From positions 1 to 56,004 of the forward strand of contig NZ_CALXYQ010000016.1 of NCBI RefSeq assembly GCF_944393015.1: a stretch of DNA of 56,004 bases. Reading direction: 5' to 3'. Below the pieces are notes generated by a model. The model worked only from the letters and a program-made list of their open reading frames with translations, searched no databases and was not told where the DNA came from. This document shows positions 9,164 through 17,818 of the stretch, piece after piece. Source of the stretch: an uncultured Brachyspira sp. (lineage in GTDB: Bacteria; Spirochaetota; Brachyspiria; Brachyspirales; Brachyspiraceae). The translations under genes were made by a program, and so were the position numbers. Position 1 is the stretch's first letter. Every line of letters starts with the position of its first letter.

Positions 9164-10174
9164 ATGAAAAATTTTATTATTTTTTGTATGCTTATCATGT
9201 CAATGACTTTATTCTATTCATGCTCTTCAGGAGATACTAAAAGCGGTAATTCATTGGTAATATACTGTTCTCATCCATTGGATTTAATGAATACTATTTT
9301 AGATGATTTCAAAGCTAAAAACCCTGATATAAATGTTGAAGTGGTTACAGCAGGTACAGGAGAATTATTAAAAAGAGTAGAAGCTGAAAAAATGAATCCA
9401 TTAGGTGATGTTCTATGGGGAGGAACATTGAACAGTGTTAAATCAAAAACAGATTTATTTGAAAGTTATACTTCTACTAATGAAGCAAATATTTTAGATG
9501 AATTTAAAAATACAGAAGGACCTTTCACTAGATTTTCAGCAATACCTAGCATATTAATGGTTAATACCAATTTAGCAGGCAATATAAAAATAGAAGGTTA
9601 TGAAGATTTACTCAATCCTGCATTAAAAGGAAAAATAGCTGCTGCGGATCCTTCTGCTTCTTCATCTGCTTTCGAGCATTTGGTAAATATGCTTTATGCT
9701 ATGGGAAAAGGTGATCCTGAAAAAGGCTGGGATTATGTACAAAAATTATGTGCTAATTTAGACGGTAAACTATTAAGCGGTTCTTCTGCTGTTTATAAAG
9801 GTGTAGCTGACGGTGAATATGCTGTTGGTTTGACTTATGAAGAACCTGGAATAAGCTATATGTCTTCAGGCTCTCCTGTAAAAGTAGTATATATGAAAGA
9901 AGGTGTTATATCCAAGCCTGACGGAGTATATATTATAAAAGGCGGTAAAAATTTAGAGAATGCTAAAAAATTCATAGACTATTGTGTAAGTTTAGATGCT
10001 CAAAATATGCTTGTTGAAAAACTTAGCAGAAGGGCAATAAGAAATGATGCTGTTGTTACAGATATCGTAAAACCTATGTCAGAAATATATTCTATTACTG
10101 ATAATGCTGATGTTGTAGAAGAAAGCCGTCAAAAATGGTTGGATAAATTTAAAGATATTTTCACTAGTATCTAA
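9164..10174 (+). CDS. bitB: BitB-like iron ABC transporter substrate-binding lipoprotein
   Basis: A 336-residue paralogue of the genes on either side. It has a lipobox (FYSCS) after a 19-residue hydrophobic leader and the same binding-protein fold, starting LVIYCSHP. AAAGGAG precedes the ATG by 6 bases. It is the most diverged of the three: the second half has PGISYMSSGSP where the others have GANYVSAG. It may therefore differ in ligand form or affinity. The gap to bitA is 128 bases and contains a hairpin; the gap to the third gene is 35 bases, so these two are co-transcribed. Confidence 0.85.
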   Translation: MKNFIIFCMLIMSMTLFYSCSSGDTKSGNSLVIYCSHPLDLMNTILDDFKAKNPDINVEVVTAGTGELLKRVEAEKMNPLGDVLWGGTLNSVKSKTDLFESYTSTNEANILDEFKNTEGPFTRFSAIPSILMVNTNLAGNIKIEGYEDLLNPALKGKIAAADPSASSSAFEHLVNMLYAMGKGDPEKGWDYVQKLCANLDGKLLSGSSAVYKGVADGEYAVGLTYEEPGISYMSSGSPVKVVYMKEGVISKPDGVYIIKGGKNLENAKKFIDYCVSLDAQNMLVEKLSRRAIRNDAVVTDIVKPMSEIYSITDNADVVEESRQKWLDKFKDIFTSI

Positions 10175-10209
10175 TAATTTATAAATAAAAATCAAAAAGG
10201 ATTGATATC

Positions 10210-11229
10210 ATGAAAAAAATTATTCTAATCTGCAGTGCAGTAATACTATCACTAGCACTATTTTATTCTTGTTCTTCAAGCGAATCTGGTGAACAAGGCG
10301 GTAATTCACTTGTAATATATTGCCCTCACCCATTAGAATTTATAAATCCATTGGTAGATGATTTTAAAGCTAAAAATCCAGGAATCAATGTTGATATTAT
10401 AGCTGCCGGAGTTGGCGAACTTTTAAAAAGAGTTGAATCTGAAAAAGATAATCCATTGGGAGATATACTTTGGGGAGGAAGTTTGAATACTGTAAAACCT
10501 AAAGTAGAATTATTTGAGAATTACACTACTACTAATGAAGCAAGCATAGCAGATGCATATAAAAATGTTGAAGGTGCTATTACAAGATTCACTGCTATAC
10601 CAAGTGTTATAATGGTTAACACTAATTTAGCAGGCAATATAAAAATAGAAGGTTATGAAGACTTACTCAATCCTGCATTAAAAGGAAAAATAGCATTTGC
10701 TGATCCTTCTGCCTCTTCATCTTCTTTTGAGCATTTAGTAAATATGCTTTATGCTATGGGTAAAGGCGATCCTGAAAAAGGATGGGATTATGTAAAAAAA
10801 TTATGTGCTAATTTAGACGGTAAATTATTAAGCGGTTCTTCTGCAGTTTATAAAGGCGTAGCTGACGGTGAATATACTGTTGGTTTAACTTTTGAAGAAG
10901 GCGGTGCTAATTATGTATCTGCTGGTTCTCCTGTTAAATTAGTATATATGAAAGAAGGCATTATAATTAAACCAGACGGAATATACATAATAAAAAATGC
11001 TAAGAACTTAGAAAATGCTAAAAAGTTTGTTGACTATGCTACAAGCTATGATGCCCAAAAAACAATAACTGATAAATTAAACAGAAGATCTGTAAGAAGC
11101 GATTTACCTCCTTCTGCTATACTTCAGTCTGTAGATACTATAAATGTTATTACAGATGATGAGGCTGTAGTTGATAAAAACAAACAAAATTGGCTAAATA
11201 AATTTAAAGATATTTTTACTAGTATCTAA
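10210..11229 (+). CDS. bitC: BitC-like iron ABC transporter substrate-binding lipoprotein
   Basis: A 339-residue third tandem paralogue with lipobox FYSCS and the same Fe(III)-binding protein fold. Long stretches of its second half match the first paralogue almost base for base, mostly differing at silent sites. This points to recent duplication or gene conversion between the outer two genes. AAAAAGGA lies upstream of the ATG. A strong hairpin follows the stop, before the ATPase gene. Confidence 0.85.
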   Translation: MKKIILICSAVILSLALFYSCSSSESGEQGGNSLVIYCPHPLEFINPLVDDFKAKNPGINVDIIAAGVGELLKRVESEKDNPLGDILWGGSLNTVKPKVELFENYTTTNEASIADAYKNVEGAITRFTAIPSVIMVNTNLAGNIKIEGYEDLLNPALKGKIAFADPSASSSSFEHLVNMLYAMGKGDPEKGWDYVKKLCANLDGKLLSGSSAVYKGVADGEYTVGLTFEEGGANYVSAGSPVKLVYMKEGIIIKPDGIYIIKNAKNLENAKKFVDYATSYDAQKTITDKLNRRSVRSDLPPSAILQSVDTINVITDDEAVVDKNKQNWLNKFKDIFTSI

Positions 11230-11248
11230 TAAATAAAAAAATAATATT

Positions 11249-11280
11249 AAAGAGTATAAATATATTTTATACTCTTTATT
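11249..11280 (+). terminator. Intercistronic terminator/attenuator between bitC and bitD
   Basis: A perfect 12-bp stem (11249-11260 with 11266-11277) with a 5-base loop, followed by a moderately T-rich stretch. Inside an operon this would let only part of transcription reach the ATPase and permease, giving an excess of binding proteins. Confidence 0.65.
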
Positions 11281-11316
11281 TATATAATTAATAATAAATA
11301 AAAAAGAGAGGTTATA

Positions 11317-12441
11317 ATGAGTGTATCTATATCCATTGAAAATGTAGTAAAACGTTATGAGAAGCTGACAATAATACCTGATCTTTCATTAGAGATAAAA
11401 AACGGAGAATTTTTTACTCTGCTTGGACCATCTGGATGCGGCAAGACAACACTGCTTCGTATGATTGCAGGCTTTAATACAATAGAAGGCGGAGAAATAA
11501 AATTTGATAAAGATGTAATCAATAATATTCCTGCTCATAAAAGAAATATTGGTATGGTATTTCAAAACTATGCAATATTTCCGCATATGACTGTTAGAGA
11601 AAATGTTGAATACGGATTAAAACTCAGAAAAGAAAATAAAGAATCTATGAAGAAAAAAGTAGATGAAATGCTTCATGTGGTAAAAATAGAAGAATATCAG
11701 GACAGACTTCCTGAAAGATTATCCGGAGGACAGCAGCAGAGAGTAGCTTTGGCAAGAGCAATAGTTATCACTCCAAGTGTTTTACTTATGGATGAGCCTC
11801 TTTCTAACTTGGATGCCAAATTAAGAATAGAAATGAGAAGTGCAATAAAAGATATACAAAGACATGTAGGCATTACAACTGTTTATGTTACACATGATCA
11901 GGAAGAAGCACTTGCGGTATCTGACAGAATAGCTGTAATGAAAAACGGAGTTATACAGCAGGTTGGAAGCCCTGTAAGTATTTATACAAGACCTTATAAT
12001 GTATTTGTTGCTACTTTCATAGGACATTCAAATTTATTCTATGCAACTATCAAAATAGAAGGAAATGATACTTATCTTTTATTTAGATGCGGATATAAAT
12101 TGAAAATGGATAATTTATTGGATGTTAAAGACGGCGATGAAGTTATTGTTGGAATAAGACCTGAAGAATTTTTTGTTAATTCTGAAAATCAAGAAGGAAT
12201 CAAAGCAAAAATCTTATCAAAAACTTTCCTTGGAAAATATACTAATTATTTCTTACATTTCAATGATAATGAAGTTGTTCCGGATCAGCCTAGCATAGAA
12301 TATTCACAAGACTCATCATATACAGATAGAATGTATGAGAAAGATGAAGTTATAACTTTAAAACCTAATGCTAATAAAATCAATGTATTTACTCCAGATA
12401 TGGAAAAAAGTCTTATTAAAGGAGTAAAAAAATATGAATAA
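11317..12441 (+). CDS. bitD: BitD-like iron ABC transporter ATP-binding protein
   Basis: A 374-residue ABC ATPase of the FbpC/PotA type. Walker A is GPSGCGKTT at about 38-46, the Q-loop follows at QNYAIFPH, the signature is LSGGQQQR, Walker B is LLMDEPLSNLDAKLR, and the H-loop is VTHDQEE. The last 130 residues form the TOBE/OB regulatory domain. It energises iron import through the downstream permease. A good AGAGAGG site precedes the ATG. Its stop overlaps the permease start by 8 bases, so the two are translationally coupled. Confidence 0.92.
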   Translation: MSVSISIENVVKRYEKLTIIPDLSLEIKNGEFFTLLGPSGCGKTTLLRMIAGFNTIEGGEIKFDKDVINNIPAHKRNIGMVFQNYAIFPHMTVRENVEYGLKLRKENKESMKKKVDEMLHVVKIEEYQDRLPERLSGGQQQRVALARAIVITPSVLLMDEPLSNLDAKLRIEMRSAIKDIQRHVGITTVYVTHDQEEALAVSDRIAVMKNGVIQQVGSPVSIYTRPYNVFVATFIGHSNLFYATIKIEGNDTYLLFRCGYKLKMDNLLDVKDGDEVIVGIRPEEFFVNSENQEGIKAKILSKTFLGKYTNYFLHFNDNEVVPDQPSIEYSQDSSYTDRMYEKDEVITLKPNANKINVFTPDMEKSLIKGVKKYE

Positions 12442-14083
12442 ACGTTTAAAAATAGATTTTTGGACTTATATTACTTTAATAATAGCTGTAATTTTTGCTT
12501 TATTTTTAGTATATCCATTATTCTCTTTGTTTATAAGCAGTTTTAAAGATCCTGAAACAGGAGCTTGGACTTTAGATAACTTTTTACGTTTCTTCAGCAG
12601 AAAATATTATTATCAGGCACTTGTAAATAGTTTTTCAGTAACTATATGCGTAACTATATTAGCTATAATCATAGGAACTCCTATGGCATATTTTATGAGC
12701 GTTTATAAAATAAAAGGTAAAACTTTTTTAGAAATACTCATAATAATATCCATGATGTCTCCTGCTTTTATAGGTGCTTATTCTTGGATACTTTTACTAG
12801 GAAGAAGCGGAGTAGTAACTAAATTTTTTGCAGGATTTGGAATTTCAACTCCTACAATATATGGTTTCGGAGGAATATTATTAGTATTTACTTTGAAATT
12901 ATATCCATTCATATTTATGTATGTTTCAGGTGCTTTAAGTAAAATAGATGTTTCTTTAATGGAAGCTGCAGAAAGTTTGGGATGTTCTCCTTTTAAAAAG
13001 GTTGTTACTATAGCTATGCCTTTAATAACTCCAACTATATTGGCTGGTTCATTATTAGTATTTATGAATGCATTAGCTGATTTCGGTACTCCTATGCTTA
13101 TAGGCGAAGGATACAGAACTATGCCTACTATGATTTACTCTGAATTCGTAAGCGAAGTAGGAGGCAATGCTAACTTCTCTGCTTCTATGGCTAGTATTAT
13201 GGTATTTATAACCGCTATGATGTTTATAGCTCAAAAATACTTTGTTAATAAAAAATCATTTACTATGAGTTCTATGAATCCTATAAAACCTAAAGAAATC
13301 AAAGGAGTTATGTCTGTATTAGTACATATATTCATTTATTTCATAGTATTTTTATCTATAATTCCTCAGCTCACAGTTATATATACTTCATTCTTAAAAA
13401 CAAACAGAGCTATATTTGTTAAAGGTTTCTCTTTGAATAGTTATATTTCAATATTCTCTTCTCTTGGAACTTCTATAAAAAATACTTATCTATACGGAAT
13501 TATAACTATATTTATTATTGTTATACTTGGTATGTTTATAGCATATATTTCCATAAGAAGAAAAAATATTTTAACAAGTGTTATAGATACAATAACTATG
13601 TTTCCATATATAATACCTGGATCTGTTTTGGGTATTACGCTTCTTTTAGCTTTTAACAAACCTCCTATAATATTAAGCGGAACATCTATGATAATAATAA
13701 TGTCATTGGTTATAAGAAGAATGCCTTATACATTAAGATCAAGTTCTGCCATACTATATCAAATAAGCCCAAGTATGGAAGAAGCCTCTATAAGTTTGGG
13801 AGCTTCTCAAGTAAAAACTTTCTTCAAGATAACCGCTATGATGATGCTTCCTGGTGTTATTTCAGGAGCTATATTAAGCTGGATAACAGTAATCAATGAA
13901 TTGAGTTCTTCTGTAATATTGTATACAGGAAAATCAAGAACAATGGCTGTTTCTATTTACCAAGAAGTTATAAGGGCTAGTTACGGAACTGCTGCTGCTT
14001 TATCCACAATATTAACCTTATCAACTATAATATCTCTTTTAATATTCTTCAAATTGACTGGTAAAAAAGAAGTAAGTTTATAA
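12434..14083 (+). CDS. Fused double-domain iron ABC permease (BitE/BitF-like)
   Basis: A 549-residue inner-membrane protein with about 12 hydrophobic helices in two MetI-like halves. Each half has its own EAA loop: EAAESLGCSPFKKV in the first and EEASISLGASQVKTF in the second. FbpB-type iron permeases are commonly fused this way. In the bit system described earlier the permease is two genes, bitE and bitF. Here the frame is continuous, either a true difference or an old sequencing artefact. AAAGGAG 9 bases before the ATG lies inside bitD. Confidence 0.9.
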   Translation: MNKRLKIDFWTYITLIIAVIFALFLVYPLFSLFISSFKDPETGAWTLDNFLRFFSRKYYYQALVNSFSVTICVTILAIIIGTPMAYFMSVYKIKGKTFLEILIIISMMSPAFIGAYSWILLLGRSGVVTKFFAGFGISTPTIYGFGGILLVFTLKLYPFIFMYVSGALSKIDVSLMEAAESLGCSPFKKVVTIAMPLITPTILAGSLLVFMNALADFGTPMLIGEGYRTMPTMIYSEFVSEVGGNANFSASMASIMVFITAMMFIAQKYFVNKKSFTMSSMNPIKPKEIKGVMSVLVHIFIYFIVFLSIIPQLTVIYTSFLKTNRAIFVKGFSLNSYISIFSSLGTSIKNTYLYGIITIFIIVILGMFIAYISIRRKNILTSVIDTITMFPYIIPGSVLGITLLLAFNKPPIILSGTSMIIIMSLVIRRMPYTLRSSSAILYQISPSMEEASISLGASQVKTFFKITAMMMLPGVISGAILSWITVINELSSSVILYTGKSRTMAVSIYQEVIRASYGTAAALSTILTLSTIISLLIFFKLTGKKEVSL

Positions 14084-14105
14084 TAAACAATTAAAACATT
14101 ATAAA

Positions 14106-14140
14106 AGGGTCATAAGATAAATATCTTATGACCCTATTTT
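14106..14140 (+). terminator. Intrinsic terminator of the bit operon
   Basis: A perfect 13-bp stem (14106-14118 with 14123-14135), a 4-base loop and a T-rich tail. It closes the operon. Confidence 0.9.
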
Positions 14141-14256
14141 TATATTATCTAAAATTGCAATTTTTCTACTTTATTATATTTACATTTTATGTTATTATTA
14201 AGTTTTAATAAAAAAATATTTTACCTATATATTAGATTTTTAAGGAGTTTATACTA

Positions 14257-17199
14257 ATGGGAGCAATGGACTTAGTATTCAAATTAATATTCGGCTCTAA
14301 AGAACAAAATGACGCTAAAATATTAAAACCTATAGCAGAAAAGACATTAACATTTGAAGAAGAAATAAAGAAATTAAGCAATGAAGAATTAACTAATAAA
14401 ACAAAAGAATTCAGGGAAAGAGTAGAAAAATACATAGGATGCAAAACAGAAGAATTAGATTTAAGCAAGGAAGAAAATAAGAAAAAACTTCAAAATATAT
14501 TAGATGATATACTTCCAGCGGCATTTGCTGTGGTTCGTGAGGCTAGTATAAGAACTACAGGAATGAGACACTTTGATGTACAGGTTATGGGAGGAGCGGT
14601 ACTTCATCAAGGAAGAATTGCTGAAATGAAAACAGGTGAAGGTAAAACTCTTGTTGCCACACTTGCCGTTTATCTTAATGCTTTAACAGGACTTGGAGTG
14701 CATGTTGTTACAGTAAACGATTATCTTGCCAAAAGGGACGCTGAATGGATGACTCCTATATATTCTATGCTTGGTATAAGTGTAGGTATACTTGATAATA
14801 CAAGACCTCATTCACCGGAAAGAAGAGCCGTTTATAACTGCGATGTTGTTTATGGTACTAATAATGAGTTCGGATTCGACTATTTAAGAGATAACATGGT
14901 AACTAGAAAAGAAGATAAAGTTCAGAGAAAATTCTACTTTGCAATAGTCGATGAGGTAGACAGTATCTTAATAGACGAAGCTAGAACACCTCTTATCATA
15001 TCAGGACCTGCTGAAAAAAATATAAAAATGTACTATGAAATTGATAGAATCATACCAATGCTTAAACAGGCTGAAGTTGATGAAAGAATGCGTGAGGTGG
15101 CAGGCACTGGTGATTATGTACTTGATGAAAAAGATAAAAACGTATACCTTACAGAAGAAGGCGTACACAAGGTAGAAAAACTGCTTAATGTTGAGAACTT
15201 ATACGGTGCTCAAAGCAGTACAATAGTTCACCATGTTAATCAGGCATTAAAAGCACATAAAGTGTTTAAAAAAGACGTTGATTATATGGTTACAGACGGA
15301 GAAGTTTTAATCGTAGATGAGTTTACAGGACGTGTACTTGAAGGAAGACGCTACAGTGACGGACTTCACCAAGCAATAGAAGCTAAAGAAAAAGTTGCTA
15401 TACAAAATGAATCTCAAACTTATGCTACAATTACATTCCAGAACTATTTCAGAATGTATCCTAAACTTTCAGGTATGACTGGTACTGCTGAAACAGAAGC
15501 TGAAGAATTCTATAAAATATACAAATTAGACGTTGCTGTTATACCTACTAATAAGCCTATAACAAGACAGGATTTATCAGATAGAATATACAGAACAAGA
15601 AAGGCTAAATTTGAGGCTTTGGCAAAATATATTAAAGAACTTCAGGATGCCGGAAAACCTGCTCTTGTTGGTACTGTATCAGTAGAAATGAACGAAGAAT
15701 TATCAAAAGTATTCAAAAGACATAAAATCAATCATGAAGTATTGAATGCCAAAAACCACTCAAGAGAGGCTGCGATAATAGCACAGGCAGGAGAACCGGG
15801 AGCCGTTACACTTGCTACAAACATGGCAGGACGTGGTACGGATATTGTGCTTGGAGGAAACCCTGTTGCTAAAGGTGTTGCTGAAATAGAGCAGATACTT
15901 GTACTTATGAGAGATAAGGCTTTCAAAGAGAGAGATCCTTACAAAAAAGAGGAATTAACAAAGAAAGTAAAATCAATAGACCTTTATAAAGAAGCATTTG
16001 TAAGAAGCGTTATTGCCGGAAAAATTGAAGAGGCTAAAGAATTGGCTCAAAAAAATAATGCCGATGAAATGATAGAAAAAATTGACAGAATTATACAAAT
16101 AAATGAAAAATCCAAAATAGATAAAGAAAAAGTACTTGCTGCAGGCGGTTTGCATGTTATAGGAAGTGAAAGACATGAAGCTAGACGTATTGATAATCAG
16201 CTTAGAGGCAGAAGCGGAAGACAGGGAGACCCAGGACTTAGCGTATTTTTCTTATCTCTTGAAGATGATTTAATGCGTTTATTCGGCGGTGAGAGAGTTT
16301 CTAAGATGATGCTTGCTATGGGAATGGGCGAAGAAGAAGAACTTGGACATAAATGGCTTAACAAATCAATAGAAAATGCTCAAAGAAAGGTTGAAGGCAG
16401 AAACTTTGATATAAGAAAGCATTTGCTTGAGTATGATGATGTTATGAATCAGCAGCGTATGGCTGTTTACGGTGAGAGAGATTATATACTTTACTCTGAT
16501 GATATATCTCCTAGAGTAGAAGAAATCATATCTGAAGTAACTGAAGAAACTATTCAAGACATATCAGATAATAAAAAACATGTTGATCCTTTAGAAGTAA
16601 CTAAATGGCTTAACAGTTATTTAATAGGCATAGATGAAGATGCTGCTAATAAAGCTGTAGAGGGCGGTGTTGATAATACTGTAAAAAATCTTACTAACCT
16701 ATTATTAGAAGCATACAGAAAAAAAGCGTCCGAAATAGATGAAAAAATATTCAGAGAGGTAGAGAAAAATATATTCCTTTCAATAATAGATAACAGATGG
16801 AAAGACCATTTATTTGCTATGGACAGTTTAAGAGAAGGTATAGGACTTAGAGGATATGCTGAGAAAAACCCTCTTACAGAATACAAACTTGAAGGTTATA
16901 AAATGTTCGTAGCTACTATGAATGTTATACATAATGAGCTTGTGAACTTGATAATGAGAGTAAGAATAATACCTAATTCACTTGACAGTATGGAAAGAGA
17001 GAGTGCATTTGACGGAGGTGTTGAAGAGAAAAGCAGTGCTAGTGCTATGAATGGAGGAAATACTCAAACTATCCAAAGCAAAGTAAAAACTGCACAGGCT
17101 AATGTTAAAATGACTCAGAAAATAGGAAGAAATGATCCTTGTCCTTGCGGAAGCGGTAAGAAATATAAACACTGTCATGGAAAGGATAATCCTCAGTAA
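14257..17199 (+). CDS. secA: Preprotein translocase ATPase SecA
   Basis: A 980-residue motor protein that drives unfolded preproteins through SecYEG. It has Walker A MKTGEGKT (GEGKT at about 127-131), the DEAD-like DEVDSIL, the helicase motif GSERHEARRIDNQLRGRSGRQGDPG, the helical scaffold near FLSIIDNRWKDHL, and a C-terminal zinc-binding SEC-C motif NDPCPCGSGKKYKHC that binds SecB or lipids in other bacteria. AAGGAG 8 bases before ATG fixes the start. It is monocistronic between two terminators. Confidence 0.98.
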   Translation: MGAMDLVFKLIFGSKEQNDAKILKPIAEKTLTFEEEIKKLSNEELTNKTKEFRERVEKYIGCKTEELDLSKEENKKKLQNILDDILPAAFAVVREASIRTTGMRHFDVQVMGGAVLHQGRIAEMKTGEGKTLVATLAVYLNALTGLGVHVVTVNDYLAKRDAEWMTPIYSMLGISVGILDNTRPHSPERRAVYNCDVVYGTNNEFGFDYLRDNMVTRKEDKVQRKFYFAIVDEVDSILIDEARTPLIISGPAEKNIKMYYEIDRIIPMLKQAEVDERMREVAGTGDYVLDEKDKNVYLTEEGVHKVEKLLNVENLYGAQSSTIVHHVNQALKAHKVFKKDVDYMVTDGEVLIVDEFTGRVLEGRRYSDGLHQAIEAKEKVAIQNESQTYATITFQNYFRMYPKLSGMTGTAETEAEEFYKIYKLDVAVIPTNKPITRQDLSDRIYRTRKAKFEALAKYIKELQDAGKPALVGTVSVEMNEELSKVFKRHKINHEVLNAKNHSREAAIIAQAGEPGAVTLATNMAGRGTDIVLGGNPVAKGVAEIEQILVLMRDKAFKERDPYKKEELTKKVKSIDLYKEAFVRSVIAGKIEEAKELAQKNNADEMIEKIDRIIQINEKSKIDKEKVLAAGGLHVIGSERHEARRIDNQLRGRSGRQGDPGLSVFFLSLEDDLMRLFGGERVSKMMLAMGMGEEEELGHKWLNKSIENAQRKVEGRNFDIRKHLLEYDDVMNQQRMAVYGERDYILYSDDISPRVEEIISEVTEETIQDISDNKKHVDPLEVTKWLNSYLIGIDEDAANKAVEGGVDNTVKNLTNLLLEAYRKKASEIDEKIFREVEKNIFLSIIDNRWKDHLFAMDSLREGIGLRGYAEKNPLTEYKLEGYKMFVATMNVIHNELVNLIMRVRIIPNSLDSMERESAFDGGVEEKSSASAMNGGNTQTIQSKVKTAQANVKMTQKIGRNDPCPCGSGKKYKHCHGKDNPQ

Positions 17200-17232
17200 A
17201 TAAAAGAAAAACAAAATAATTAATGCAAAAAT

Positions 17233-17270
17233 AAAAGGTATATATAATTGATTTTATATATACCTTTTTT
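17233..17270 (+). terminator. secA terminator, probably bidirectional
   Basis: A perfect 15-bp stem (17233-17247 with 17254-17268) with a 6-base loop and T-runs on both strands. It also serves the convergent small lipoprotein gene. Confidence 0.88.
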
Positions 17271-17312
17271 ATTAAAAAATACTAATGATTTATTTTAATA
17301 TATTTTTTAATT

Positions 17313-17696
17313 CTAATTATTATATGATATTTTTTTTAATTCCTGATTGTTTATAGGATAATTTCTTCCAGTTCTCACGCTAATAACTAAGCTGCTATTT
17401 CCATAAAAACTAATACTATAAGCATAATCTTTATTATTTTCTGATTTAAGAGTAAAATTTCCTGTTGTTGTAGATGCATTTATATCATAAACATCATTAA
17501 GAGCTATGCCATTAACATCTCTAATATCAATAATCAGATTTTGCTTACTAGCCTTTGTTACACTTACAGTAATATTTTTTAAATCATCCTGATAAGTACC
17601 TTCTCTATCTTTAAATTTGATTCCCATCTGTCCGAAAGGAGAAGTACAAGAAAGTAAAAATAAAGATATTAATAATAAAATAATTTTTTTATACAT
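17313..17696 (-). CDS. Small hypothetical lipoprotein
   Basis: 127 residues. The N-terminal hydrophobic leader ends in a lipobox (FLLSC at residues 13-17); the mature part of about 110 residues looks beta-rich and has no motif I recognise. The pattern YQDDLKNITVSVTKAS suggests a small extracytoplasmic domain. It is a single gene between terminators on both sides, convergent with secA. Confidence 0.7.
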   Translation of the reverse strand: MYKKIILLLISLFLLSCTSPFGQMGIKFKDREGTYQDDLKNITVSVTKASKQNLIIDIRDVNGIALNDVYDINASTTTGNFTLKSENNKDYAYSISFYGNSSLVISVRTGRNYPINNQELKKISYNN

Positions 17697-17762
17697 TTTA
17701 TTTATCCTAACATTATATAGTATATATTATATAAAAAATATAGTTTTTGTAAATATTAATTT

Positions 17763-17801
17763 GATAAAAAAGCGGAGAGAGTTTATTTATTCCCTCCGCT
17801 T
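17763..17801 (-). terminator. Intrinsic terminator of the 17.8 kb lipoprotein gene
   Basis: On the minus strand, an 8-bp GC-rich stem (17794-17801 with 17770-17777) is followed directly by a run of T (an A-run at 17766-17770 on the plus strand). Confidence 0.8.
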
Positions 17802-17818
17802 AATTTATTTATTGTAAA

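Noticed and set aside
15732-17214. Several minus-strand frames inside secA
   Set aside because: All antisense to secA, which is complete and conserved throughout.
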